This document shows, piece by piece, positions 25,209 to 33,095 of a DNA stretch of 64,000 nucleotides. The stretch covers positions 120,437 through 184,436 of the forward strand of contig NZ_AOFT01000006.1 in assembly GCF_000348905.1 (NCBI RefSeq). The letters run 5' to 3'. Within the stretch, counting starts at the first letter, position 1; each line of letters begins with the position of its first letter. The position numbers were made by a program, and so were the translations under genes. The stretch is from Bhargavaea cecembensis DSE10 (lineage in GTDB: Bacteria > Bacillota > Bacilli > Bacillales_A > Planococcaceae). Below the pieces are notes generated by a model. It saw only the letters and a program-made list of their open reading frames with translations, was not told where the DNA came from and did no database searches.

Positions 25209-26096
25209 GTCCGGGTCTTGGATAAAAGCTTTCGCCGCTTGGGCGAATCGTTCTGCGAGGGGAGAGGCATCCTGCCGGTTCCACGCCAGATACAGGCTGA
25301 TGGCGTCATCTGCACTTTCAATTTCCCTGTAGACTATCTCATCTCTTTGGGTCTCGGCAGCGGCGGTCGACACGATGGAAATGCCGATGTCGGCGGCGAC
25401 GAGGGAGAGGATGGTCGTGACGCCTTCCGCTTCCTGGCGGATGTCGGGGCTGATGCCGGCCCGGTTGCAGAGGGCGATGATCTGGTCGAAGTAGCCGGAT
25501 TCTTCACCCCTTGGCGGCAAGATGAACGGTTCGCCTTTCAGTTCGGACAGCCTTATCGGAGAGGGGTCGCCGGCGAGCGGATGGGAGGACGGCAGGGCGA
25601 CGACGAACGGATAATCGTACAGGTGGAAGAATCCGAGCGCGTCCCCGTCGATCGGCGGGCAAAGGAATCCGATGTCGATTCGGCGTTCGGCCAATGCTTC
25701 GTTCTGCATGGCGCTCGACATCCGGTGAAGGATAAGCTCGACGTCCGGATGCCGGTCCTTGAACGAGCGGAGGATCCGGATAATGCCACTGCTCAGCATC
25801 CCTGTATAGCCAACGGCGAGCTTGCCCGCTTCACCGTTATAAATCTTCCGGGCCTGGTTGGTCGCCCGCTCAAGATTGCCCATGATGGCCTTGGCCTCGC
25901 GGAAGAGATGTTCGCCTGCGGGGGTGAGCCTGACGGAGCGGTTCGTCCGGTAGAAAAGCTGCGCACCGATTTCTTCTTCCAGCTGGGCAATCTGTTGGGA
26001 AAGCGGCGGCTGGCTCATATTCAGTTCCTTGGCGGCGCGGCCGAAGTGCAGGTGTTCGGCGACGGCGATAAAGTACCTCAGATGTCTCAGTTCCAT
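25203..26096 (-). CDS. LysR family transcriptional regulator
   Basis: 297 residues: winged helix-turn-helix at 1-60 (MELRHLRYFIAVAEHLHFGRAAKELN and SQPPLSQQIAQLEEEIG) and a periplasmic-binding-like effector domain (GYTGMLSSGIIRIL, DIGFLCPPI, the FILPPRGEESGYFDQI hinge). The HTH style resembles the CatR/BenM/CbbR branch that senses aromatic or small organic acids. ATG at 26096 with GGAGGAAAA upstream. It is divergent from the acyl-CoA ligase gene across 147 bp, the usual arrangement for its target promoter. Its 3' end is overlapped by the orphan S-box terminator on the other strand. Confidence 0.93.
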   Translation of the reverse strand: MELRHLRYFIAVAEHLHFGRAAKELNMSQPPLSQQIAQLEEEIGAQLFYRTNRSVRLTPAGEHLFREAKAIMGNLERATNQARKIYNGEAGKLAVGYTGMLSSGIIRILRSFKDRHPDVELILHRMSSAMQNEALAERRIDIGFLCPPIDGDALGFFHLYDYPFVVALPSSHPLAGDPSPIRLSELKGEPFILPPRGEESGYFDQIIALCNRAGISPDIRQEAEGVTTILSLVAADIGISIVSTAAAETQRDEIVYREIESADDAISLYLAWNRQDASPLAERFAQAAKAFIQDPDK

Positions 26097-26243
26097 GGCG
26101 TTTTCCTCCGGTGGCAGTTAATGGCTGATTGATAGCCGGTGCGTATTATTTCATCTTCAATACATATTAGCCCGACTGAAGTCTTAATGGTAGTGTAATT
26201 CAAAAGATTTAATGTCGGAATATTTATATAGGGAGGAAGGACA

Positions 26244-27800
26244 ATGTTTGCTCCTGCAAATGATTTTAATACATTCCTTAGAAACCGATTTACCACACAC
26301 GGAAAAAGAATCGCCCTTCATGCGGACGGAAAGTCGATCAATTATGAGGAACTACTTGCGGAATCCAGCCGACTGGCGAATGCGTTCATCCGCGCGGGCA
26401 TCCGCCGGAATACGCGCATCGGAATGCTTATCCCGAACAGCATTGAATACGTAGTCACTGAGCTTGCCGTCTATTTTTCCGGCGGGACGAAGGTCGCGCT
26501 CAACACGATGCTGCGGGAAACGGACATCGAGTACATCCTGAATGACTCGAGTGCGGAGATCATGGTCGTGGACCACCAGTACCTGCCGATCATCGAGAAT
26601 GTGAAGGACAAGCTCACGACGGTGCGCCAGATTGTCGTCCTGAACGGCCCGGCAGACCAGCCGGAAGAGTATGTGGACTGGCATGCGTTCAAGAACAGCG
26701 AGTCCGCGGAATTCCCTGAAGCGGGCAACGATCCGGACGACATGACGACGATCCAGTACACGGGCGGGACGACGGGAGAGCCGAAGGGCGTCATCTATAC
26801 ACGCGAACGGACGCTGCTCACGCTGTCATCGATCATCATCGATGCGGACGTGCATCACGACGAGAAGATCCTGGTCACGACACCGCTCCCGCACGCGGCC
26901 TGGCTGTATACGTATTCCGGGCTGATCATGGGGGCGCAGGTCTTTATTGAAGAAAAGTTCGATCTAGAGAAGGTTGTCCACCATATCGAAGAGAACAGGA
27001 TCACGTTCCTGAGCCTGGTGCCGACGATCATCTACCGCCTGTTGGATTACCTGGAGGGCAAGGACATCGACGTCAGCTCGATCCGCACGATTCAGTACGG
27101 CACCGCCCCGATTACCGCGGAGCGGCTCAAGCAGGGACTGGAGCGGTTCGGTCCCGTCTTCACCCAGATCTACGGGCTGAGCGAAACGCAGAGCGCTGCG
27201 ACTTGGCTGAGAAAAGATGACCACCTGAAGGGCGGCAAACTGCTCCGGAGCTGCGGCAAGCCCGCGTACTTCAGTGCGGTGAAGATCGTCGATGACGAGG
27301 GGAATGAAGTGCCGGCAGGAGAGCCGGGCGAGATCCTAGTCAAGGCGGTTACGAACATGACCGGCTACCTGAACAAGCCGGAAAAAACTCGGGAAGCGCT
27401 CACGGAAGACGGCTGGCTCCATACAGGCGACGTCGGCTCGAAGGACGAGGAAGGCTACATCTATCTGCTTGACCGCAAAAAAGACATGATCATCAGCGGC
27501 GGCATGAACGTCTACTCGTCGGAAGTCGAAAACGCCCTCCAGCTGCACCCGTCCATCCGCCAGGTCGCCGTCATCGGCGTACCGGACGAAGACTGGGGCG
27601 AAGCGGTCCATGCATTCGTCATCCTGAAGGACCACATCACCGACGAAGAACTCGTCCGCTTCTCCAAAGACAACATGTCCAAATATAAAGTGCCGAAAGC
27701 CTTCCACATTGTCGACGAATTCCCGCTCACGAACTACGGCAAAATCGACAAAAAAGCACTGCGTGAACCGTTCTGGAAAGTTAAAGAGAGGCAGATCTGA
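26244..27800 (+). CDS. AMP-dependent acyl-CoA ligase
   Basis: A 518-residue ANL-superfamily ligase that activates a carboxylic acid with ATP and CoA. Motifs are the P-loop-like YTGGTTGEPKG, TTPLPHAAW, TIQYGTAPI, QIYGLSETQSA, GWLHTGDVGSKDEEGYIYLLDRKKDMI (A8 hinge) and the C-terminal catalytic Lys in NYGKIDKKALR. It resembles medium-chain, carnitine or cyclohexenyl-type CoA ligases, but specificity cannot be read directly. Start ATG with GGGAGGAAGG upstream. Operon with an enoyl-CoA hydratase and a TRAP transporter, so it probably activates the imported carboxylate. Confidence 0.93.
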   Translation: MFAPANDFNTFLRNRFTTHGKRIALHADGKSINYEELLAESSRLANAFIRAGIRRNTRIGMLIPNSIEYVVTELAVYFSGGTKVALNTMLRETDIEYILNDSSAEIMVVDHQYLPIIENVKDKLTTVRQIVVLNGPADQPEEYVDWHAFKNSESAEFPEAGNDPDDMTTIQYTGGTTGEPKGVIYTRERTLLTLSSIIIDADVHHDEKILVTTPLPHAAWLYTYSGLIMGAQVFIEEKFDLEKVVHHIEENRITFLSLVPTIIYRLLDYLEGKDIDVSSIRTIQYGTAPITAERLKQGLERFGPVFTQIYGLSETQSAATWLRKDDHLKGGKLLRSCGKPAYFSAVKIVDDEGNEVPAGEPGEILVKAVTNMTGYLNKPEKTREALTEDGWLHTGDVGSKDEEGYIYLLDRKKDMIISGGMNVYSSEVENALQLHPSIRQVAVIGVPDEDWGEAVHAFVILKDHITDEELVRFSKDNMSKYKVPKAFHIVDEFPLTNYGKIDKKALREPFWKVKERQI

Positions 27801-27813
27801 GTTTGACTGTGAG

Positions 27814-27935
27814 GTTGATTGCAGTGGAAGGCCCGAGACTCCTGCGGGAATAGCCGGACAGGCGAGACCTGCATGGCGTAGCCGCAGGGCTCGGCGCCGG
27901 CCCGCGGAAAGCGAGGGCCTGAAACGGAAATCAAC
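27814..27935. repeat. Bacillales-type ~120-bp palindromic intergenic repeat, copy 1
   Basis: Starts GTTGATTGCAGTGGAAGGCC, contains GAGACTCCTGCGGGAATAGC, GGCGAGACCTGC, CGCAGGGCTCGGCGCCGGCC and CGCGGAAAGCGAGGGCCTG, and ends GGAAATCAAC. Its ends are inverted repeats. This pattern recurs between genes in many Bacillus-group genomes and probably folds into a structured RNA or REP-like hairpin. It lies inside the operon between the ligase and hydratase genes. A second, divergent copy is at 34304-34500. Confidence 0.75.
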
Positions 27936-27980
27936 AAGCTCTATATAACAGCGCTTAATCAGAGAAAAGGGGGAGACCAA

Positions 27981-28760
27981 ATGTTCAACTACGAAACCAT
28001 CCAAGTCAACGACGAAAAGCCCGTGCTGCGGGTGAACCTGAACCGTCCGGAAAAAGCCAACGCCATGAACGCGCAGATGAACCAAGAACTCGACGACGTC
28101 ATCACACGCGTCCGGCAGAATCACGACTACCGGGTCATCGTCTTCACCGGAAACGGCCGCGTGTTCTCGGCCGGCGCGGACATGAAAGAAATGAGCGGCA
28201 TCCTGAAAGACAACCCAACCGACACCACCTGGATCCGCGAAGACCAGCTGCAGCGCCATGAGTTCCTGCACAAGTTCGACACACTCGACCAGATCACCGT
28301 TGCCGCGATCAACGGCCCGATGCGTGGCGCCGGCATGGCGCTCGCGATGGTGTGCGACTTCCGCATCATGGCGGAGGAAGCGGACGGCGGCCTGCCGGAA
28401 ATCGAACGCGGGCTGTTCTTCTCGGGAGGCGGCACGCCAAGGCTCGTGAACCTGGTAGGTCCGTTGAAGGCAAAAGAACTCATCATGCTCGGCGAGACGT
28501 TTACCGCAGAAGAAGCGGACAAGATGGGCCTTGTGAACAAGGTCGTTCCACGCGAAGAGCTGGAAGCGGCGACCGATGAACTCGTCGGCAAGCTCACGGC
28601 GAAGTCGTTCGCTCCGCTCCGCATCTCCAAGAAAATCGTCAATGCCGCCGTTCCGGCGATCGATCCGCTCCTGTATTACGACGCGGAACTCCAGGAAGCC
28701 GTCATGACGGCCGGCGGCACCGCCGACCAGATGGCCGGATTCGAAAAAGCGAAGAAATAA
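27981..28760 (+). CDS. Enoyl-CoA hydratase/isomerase family protein
   Basis: A 259-residue crotonase-fold enzyme. Visible are LNRPEKANAMNAQM, the oxyanion-hole segment FSAGADMKEM, AAINGPMRGAGMALAMVCDFRIMAEEA, LPEIERGLFFSGGGTPRLVNLVG (where the catalytic Glu of hydratases usually lies) and ALGKLVN-like VNKVVPREEL. It hydrates or isomerises an unsaturated acyl-CoA. GGGGGAGACC upstream of ATG 27981. As the operon has no acyl-CoA or 3-hydroxyacyl-CoA dehydrogenase or thiolase, later steps must come from elsewhere or the substrate is already unsaturated. Confidence 0.92.
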   Translation: MFNYETIQVNDEKPVLRVNLNRPEKANAMNAQMNQELDDVITRVRQNHDYRVIVFTGNGRVFSAGADMKEMSGILKDNPTDTTWIREDQLQRHEFLHKFDTLDQITVAAINGPMRGAGMALAMVCDFRIMAEEADGGLPEIERGLFFSGGGTPRLVNLVGPLKAKELIMLGETFTAEEADKMGLVNKVVPREELEAATDELVGKLTAKSFAPLRISKKIVNAAVPAIDPLLYYDAELQEAVMTAGGTADQMAGFEKAKK

Positions 28761-28773
28761 GGGGGAACGGAAG

Positions 28774-29832
28774 ATGAAAAAGAGCCTCCTCGGCATCACG
28801 CTCCTCGCACTGCTTGCCGTCCTCTCCGGATGTGCTTCGGCAAGCGGGAGCGGCAAGGCGGAATATGTGTATTCATTTAATATCCAGCCGGCGGCGACGC
28901 ACAAATTCCATACAGATGTCGTCGCCCCGTGGGCGGAATACGTGGAAGAACAGACGGACGGCCGCGTGAAGATCGAGATCTATAACAGCGGCGCGCTCGG
29001 CAACCTTGCAACAGCATACGAAGACATCGAAGGCGGCCTGTACGACATCGGCTACGTGAGCCCGAGTGCTTCGACAAGCACACCGGCCTATCCGCTGACG
29101 CTCGGCGACTTGCCGTTTGCGATTCTCGACCCGATGGACAGCCCGAAAGTCCTTCAGCCGTTTATCGATGAATTCATGCAGGACGAATTTGAAGATAGCA
29201 TCCCGCTTGCCATCTCCGCGACGGATGCCTACCAGCTCATTACGACGGAGCCGGTTGAGACCGTGGAAGATGTGAAAAACAAGAAAGTCATCGTCTCCGG
29301 AAAAGAGCGCGTCCAACTTGTTGAGCTATGGGGCGGCGTGCCCGTGACCCTCGGCATCGAGGAAAACTACCAGGCGCTCGATCGCGGCACCGTCGACCAG
29401 ACAACGTACACCGCGATCGGTGCGAACGGCTTCCGCCTGTTCGAAGCGGCGCCTTACCTGACAAAAGTCGATATCGGTGCCACAACGCTCCTGTTCCTCA
29501 TGAACGAGCGGGCATTCGACAAGCTGCCGGACGACCTCCAAAAGCAGTTCGAGGAAGATTTCGGACCGAAGCTTAGCGAACTCAACTCGAAAATGTACTC
29601 CGAAGGCACTGCCGACGCCCTGGTCCAATTCGAAAAAGAAGTGGCGGACAAAGGCGGCCGTGTGATCGTGCCGGAGGGCGAAACACTCGCGGAATTCCGC
29701 GCCCCTGCAGGCCAGATCTGGGAAGACTGGGTGAAAAACGCCGAGAAGAAAGGCTATGACAATGCCCAGGAAATGATGGACTTCTTCACCGAAACGCTCG
29801 AAGAGCAAGGCATCGACAGCCCGGTCGATTAA
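28774..29832 (+). CDS. TRAP transporter substrate-binding lipoprotein (DctP family)
   Basis: 352 residues with a lipoprotein signal (lipobox VLSGC, Cys about 20). The family layout is preserved (YVYSFNIQPAATHKFHTDVVAPWAEYVEEQTDGRVKIEIYNSGALGN; DLPFAI; KVIVSGKERVQLVELWGGVPVTLG), but it is divergent from the other two receptors here: the usual MRV/VDGQENP segments read VSGKERVQ and VDQTTYTAIGANG. This suggests a different ligand class, consistent with a hydrophobic or aromatic carboxylate destined for CoA activation. ATG after AAGGGGGAACGG, 13 bp beyond the hydratase gene. No intercistronic terminator follows. Confidence 0.9.
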   Translation: MKKSLLGITLLALLAVLSGCASASGSGKAEYVYSFNIQPAATHKFHTDVVAPWAEYVEEQTDGRVKIEIYNSGALGNLATAYEDIEGGLYDIGYVSPSASTSTPAYPLTLGDLPFAILDPMDSPKVLQPFIDEFMQDEFEDSIPLAISATDAYQLITTEPVETVEDVKNKKVIVSGKERVQLVELWGGVPVTLGIEENYQALDRGTVDQTTYTAIGANGFRLFEAAPYLTKVDIGATTLLFLMNERAFDKLPDDLQKQFEEDFGPKLSELNSKMYSEGTADALVQFEKEVADKGGRVIVPEGETLAEFRAPAGQIWEDWVKNAEKKGYDNAQEMMDFFTETLEEQGIDSPVD

Positions 29833-29868
29833 TTTCGTGAAAGATAGAAACAGAAAGAGGGGGAAAGC

Positions 29869-30345
29869 ATGGAGCTCCTGCAGAAACCGGTCCGTCTCCT
29901 GACGAACATCAACAAATGGATCGGCCTGATCGCACTAGGTCTGATGTTCCCGGCCGTGTTCGTCTTCGCCGTCGCGCGGACGACGGGCAACCCGATCATC
30001 GGGGACATCGAACTCGTCCAGTTCGTGATGGTCGTCCTGATCATGGGCTCGCTGTCCCTCAGCGAAGCCACCAACACCCATATCTCGATCGGGCTTTTTG
30101 TGGACAAGTTCTCGCCCAGCATCCAGCGCGTGATGGATTTTATCGCTCACCTGCTCACGCTGGCGTTCTGCCTGCTCGTCTGCTGGGCATTCCTGTCCCA
30201 CCTGAAAACCCAAACATCCGACCTGCTCGGAATCTCATACGTCCCGTTCAAGCTGTTCGTCATCTTCGGCTTCCTTACCTGGGGGCTCGAGGCACTGCTC
30301 AAGCTGGTGCAGGATCTGAAAGGGGAGAAGAGCGGTGCCCACTGA
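29869..30345 (+). CDS. TRAP transporter small permease (DctQ family)
   Basis: A 158-residue membrane protein with four hydrophobic helices. It has the DctQ pattern ARTTGNPIIGDIELVQFVMVVLIMGSLSLSEATNTHISIGLFVDKFSP, where the acidic GDIELVQ replaces the more common WAEE. GGGGGAAAGC precedes ATG 29869. Its last codons overlap the GTG start of the large permease by 11 bp. Confidence 0.9.
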   Translation: MELLQKPVRLLTNINKWIGLIALGLMFPAVFVFAVARTTGNPIIGDIELVQFVMVVLIMGSLSLSEATNTHISIGLFVDKFSPSIQRVMDFIAHLLTLAFCLLVCWAFLSHLKTQTSDLLGISYVPFKLFVIFGFLTWGLEALLKLVQDLKGEKSGAH

Positions 30346-31645
30346 AATCGTTGGTCTCATCGTCATCCTTGGGGTCCTCTTCCTCATGTTCCTCCGGATC
30401 CCGATTGCGATTGCCATGGTCGTCCCGGCAGCACTCGGCATCATTTATCTCCGGGGAATCGACACGCTCCTGGCCGCCGTCAATAGCATCGTCTGGAGCC
30501 AGAGCTTCAGCTACACACTCAGCACCATCCCGCTGTTCGTTTTAATGGGGCAATTGCTGTTTGCCTCCGGCGTCACGAACAGCCTGTTTGAAACGTGCAA
30601 GCACTGGTTCGGCCACCTGAAAGGCGGCCTCGGCATCTCCACAATCGGCGCCTCCGCGCTGTTCGCAACTGCCGCAGGCTCCAGTGTCGCGACGACCGGA
30701 ACGATGGGCGTCATCGCGACCGATGAAATGAGGAAAGGCGGCTACAGCAAGAGCCTGACCGGCGGCACAATCGTCGCGGGCGGCGCGCTTGGGATCCTGA
30801 TCCCGCCAAGCACCACGTTCATCGTGTACGCGATGATCACCGAACAATCCGTCGGCGCGTTGTTTACCGCGGGTATCATTCCTGGGATCCTGCTCACGCT
30901 GTTCTTCATGATCACCATCTGGGCGGCTGTTCTGATCAACCCGAAGCTTGCACAGACCGAGGAAATGGAGAAATCCACGTGGAAACAGCGGTTCGCCTCG
31001 CTGCCGAGTAACCTGTTGGTCGCTTTGCTGTTTGTAGTCGTCATGGGCGGCATCTACCTCGGCTGGTTCACCGCAACGGAAGCCGCCGGCGTCGGCGCAC
31101 TCGGTGCCATGCTGATAGGTGTCATTAAACGCACACTGACTTTGGAGAAACTTAAAGAAGCCATGGTCGGCACCCTGCAAACCACCGGCTTCATCTTCGC
31201 CATCATCATCGGCGCCTTTATCCTGAACTATGTATTGGTGCTGACAAGGTTCCCGAACATGCTCGCAGACGCCCTGCTGTCCGCGAACCTGTCCGACGCC
31301 ATGATCTTTGCCCTGATCGTCCTGCTCTTCATCATCCTGGGCGCACTCATGGACTCCCTCGCCATGATGGTTGTCACCATCCCGATCCTCATGCCAGTCT
31401 TGGCGGCGCTGGAATTTGATTTGGTATGGTTCGGCGTCATCATCGTATTGGTCGTCGAAATGGCCCTCATCTCACCACCGATCGGCATGAACGTCTTCGT
31501 CCTGAAAGGCGTCACCAAAGAACTCGAACTCACGGATATCTTTAAGGGAGCATTCCTGTTCATGATCCCGATCTTGACGCTCATTATCTTAATCTATATC
31601 TTCCCTGAAATCGCCTTGTATCTGCCTCAGCAGATGGCAGGGTAA
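30335..31645 (+). CDS. TRAP transporter large permease (DctM family)
   Basis: A 436-residue membrane protein with 11-13 hydrophobic segments. Typical blocks are LFATAAGSSVATTGTMGVIATDEMRKGGYSKSL, GALGILIPPSTTFIVYAMITEQSVGALFTAGIIPG, WFTATEAAGVGALGAM and ISPPIGMNVFVLKG. It starts at GTG 30335 inside the end of dctQ, after GGGGAGAAG, so translation is coupled. It is the last gene of the LysR-linked operon and is followed by a strong terminator. Confidence 0.93.
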   Translation: MPTEIVGLIVILGVLFLMFLRIPIAIAMVVPAALGIIYLRGIDTLLAAVNSIVWSQSFSYTLSTIPLFVLMGQLLFASGVTNSLFETCKHWFGHLKGGLGISTIGASALFATAAGSSVATTGTMGVIATDEMRKGGYSKSLTGGTIVAGGALGILIPPSTTFIVYAMITEQSVGALFTAGIIPGILLTLFFMITIWAAVLINPKLAQTEEMEKSTWKQRFASLPSNLLVALLFVVVMGGIYLGWFTATEAAGVGALGAMLIGVIKRTLTLEKLKEAMVGTLQTTGFIFAIIIGAFILNYVLVLTRFPNMLADALLSANLSDAMIFALIVLLFIILGALMDSLAMMVVTIPILMPVLAALEFDLVWFGVIIVLVVEMALISPPIGMNVFVLKGVTKELELTDIFKGAFLFMIPILTLIILIYIFPEIALYLPQQMAG

Positions 31646-31654
31646 GGGGAGTGG

Positions 31655-31691
31655 AGCTACCTGGAGAGAAAACCCTCCAGGTGGCTTTTTT
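31655..31691 (+). terminator. Terminator of the second TRAP operon
   Basis: A 12-bp stem (AGCTACCTGGAG with CTCCAGGTGGCT, one G-U) followed by TTTTTT. A similar CTCC-GGTGG-T-run lead-in precedes the repeat array at 32886. Confidence 0.9.
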
Positions 31692-31702
31692 GTTATGGGG
31701 GT

Positions 31703-31850
31703 GAGTGGTTACCTTGGGGGAGTGAGTGGTTACCCTCGAATACTTACCAAGGGATACCTGAGTTCCCACCAAAGTGTATCCGGGCTCCTACCAATCCCCG
31801 CCGAATCGCCACCAACCGGGATTGAATTACCACGAATTTCTTAGAGGAGT
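31703..31850 (+). repeat. 21-bp-period intergenic repeat, locus D (about 8 units)
   Basis: Units begin at 31703, 31724, 31738, 31760, 31782, 31803, 31824 and 31844. The first two are type 1 (GAGTGGTTACCTTGGGGG); after one short 14-bp step the rest are type 2 (GAGTTCCCACCAA, GGGCTCCTACCAA, GAATCGCCACCAA) at 20-22 bp. Locus E has the same order and phase break, so the two derive from a common longer element. Confidence 0.8.
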
Positions 31851-31912
31851 GAATGGGGAAGAGTCGAAATCAACTGCATTAAAACGTTTAGATATACGGG
31901 GGAGGCGGTTAA

Positions 31913-32401
31913 ATGGAGAACATGTTGAATGAAATTGAAAAAGGGTTGGAAGCAGGGTTATATCACTTGGCATTGGGAATGACATTATGTATTCCTGATA
32001 TCTGTGCCGCTCTGCAATCAAATAATGGGGAGACCAAGAAAAATAAATATGTGAATTGGTATGATCAGTACGTAGGAGATAAAGTTCGTATGTCAGCCAA
32101 CGATTGCTATTATTTCCGATGTGCATTCTTGCATCAGGGGAGAACTGAACACAAGGATTCGCAGTATAGGAAAATTATTTTCATTGAACCAACTTCGACA
32201 TTAACTTTACACAACAATGTATTGAATGATGTTTTGAATATCGATATCCAGATTTTTTGCAGAGTAATCATTGATGCCGCGAGAAATTGGTATGAGGAAC
32301 AGAAAGATACCAAAAACTATAAGAGTAATTTTGAGCACTCATTTAAAAGGCATCCTGAAGGGATGGCTCCTTATATTGTCGGTGTTCCTGTATATGGATA
32401 A
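31913..32401 (+). CDS. Hypothetical protein with HEPN-like motif
   Basis: A 162-residue soluble protein, A+T-rich. Its central part reads ALGMTLCIPDICAALQSNNG, then YVNWYDQYV and CYYFRCAFLHQGR. The Rx4H in FRCAFLHQGR resembles the RxxxxH signature of HEPN helical domains, which are commonly RNA-binding or RNase modules. I do not know a name for the family. ATG 31913 follows GGGGGAGGCGG. It is possibly cotranscribed with the 115-residue gene 26 bp downstream. The function is unknown. Confidence 0.75.
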   Translation: MENMLNEIEKGLEAGLYHLALGMTLCIPDICAALQSNNGETKKNKYVNWYDQYVGDKVRMSANDCYYFRCAFLHQGRTEHKDSQYRKIIFIEPTSTLTLHNNVLNDVLNIDIQIFCRVIIDAARNWYEEQKDTKNYKSNFEHSFKRHPEGMAPYIVGVPVYG

Positions 32402-32427
32402 GATAACTGGAAGGAGGCGAATTAATC

Positions 32428-32775
32428 GTGAAACGAGGAATGCGTTACTCGGACTTTCTTGAAGCGTTGGATAAGGAACAGAATTACCTTCAAAATGGGG
32501 GGACCTCTTATCGCCGGCAAACAGCAGCAATGGCAAGGGACTTGGCAAGTATTAATGATGGGCTCGCTCAGTTCTTGAACCGCCAGGAATTGGTACGTCA
32601 GGTTCGTACTGCTTATCCGTTAGCAGATGAGGAACGCATCCAAGACGTAGCTAAGATGTTGAATGTGGTGGCAAAGAACGTCTATCTGCGATCTAACGTT
32701 TCCGATGAAGCCGCCGCATATGTCCGTTCAAGGAAAGCCCGCCGAAAACCGTTAACACTGATGAAACATGAATAA
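32428..32775 (+). CDS. Hypothetical protein, 115 residues
   Basis: A small, basic, mainly helical cytoplasmic protein starting at GTG 32428 after GGAAGGAGG. No domain is recognised. The middle (LNRQELVRQVRTAYPLADEERIQDVAKMLNVVAKNVYLR) is amphipathic, and the tail RSRKARRKPL is strongly basic, compatible with nucleic-acid or protein contact. A perfect terminator follows, so with the preceding gene it makes a two-gene unit. Function unknown. Confidence 0.7.
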   Translation: MKRGMRYSDFLEALDKEQNYLQNGGTSYRRQTAAMARDLASINDGLAQFLNRQELVRQVRTAYPLADEERIQDVAKMLNVVAKNVYLRSNVSDEAAAYVRSRKARRKPLTLMKHE

Positions 32776-32790
32776 AAATAAACAATAGCG

Positions 32791-32830
32791 CCTTACTTGA
32801 ATTATTCGTATTCAAGTAAGGTTTTTATTT
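32791..32830 (+). terminator. Terminator after the 115-residue gene
   Basis: A perfect 12-bp stem (CCTTACTTGAAT with ATTCAAGTAAGG) with a 7-nt loop, then TTTTTATTT. Confidence 0.92.
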
Positions 32831-32885
32831 GCAGGTGCCGTGTCAATAACAAATACTCTCCGGGTGGTTTTTTTGTTTTGGGGGC

Positions 32886-33010
32886 GAGTAGTTACCTTGG
32901 GGGAATGAGTGATTACCGACGGATCCCCACCGAGGGGTATCCGAGTTCCTACCAAGCCCCTAGTGAGTTACTACGAGTACAACTGAATTCTAACCAACGT
33001 ATGAATAGAC
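32886..33010 (+). repeat. 21-bp-period intergenic repeat, locus E (about 7 units)
   Basis: Units begin at 32886, 32907, 32922, 32943, 32965, 32985 and 33003. Two type-1 units (GAGTAGTTACCTTGGGGG, GAGTGATTACC) are followed by a 15-bp step, then type-2 units (GATCCCCACCGAGGGG, GAGTTCCTACCAAG, GAGTTACTACGAG). The order matches locus D, including a CTCC-GGTGG-TTTTTTTGTT lead-in just before the array. Confidence 0.8.
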
Positions 33011-33095
33011 AGAAAAGATGAAACACATTGACACTTCCTACTTTTGTAAGATACGCTTTTTCTACAACACCGTTCAAACAAAAGGGGGAAACATC

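Noticed and set aside
25194..26132. Plus-strand open frame opposite the LysR gene that might be the riboswitch target
   Set aside because: It is the antisense frame of the LysR gene; the translation shows no family features and no ribosome site follows the S-box terminator.
26098..26243. A defined LysR binding site (T-N11-A) between LysR and the ligase gene
   Set aside because: Several loose T-N11-A matches occur in this A+T-rich stretch and none is clearly palindromic, so no site is called.
27336..28904. Long minus-strand open frame of over 500 codons
   Set aside because: It is the mirror of the acyl-CoA ligase end, the Bacillales repeat and the enoyl-CoA hydratase in GC-rich DNA; its product has no protein-like motif and no ribosome site.
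31700..31850. An open reading frame through repeat locus D that could encode a 7-residue repeat peptide
   Set aside because: Other loci of the family contain 20- and 22-bp steps and in-frame stops, so the frame is not conserved; no ribosome site or start is visible.
31703..33010. CRISPR-like arrays
   Set aside because: Units are contiguous and degenerate at 21-22 bp with no conserved repeat separated by unique spacers, and no cas gene is present.
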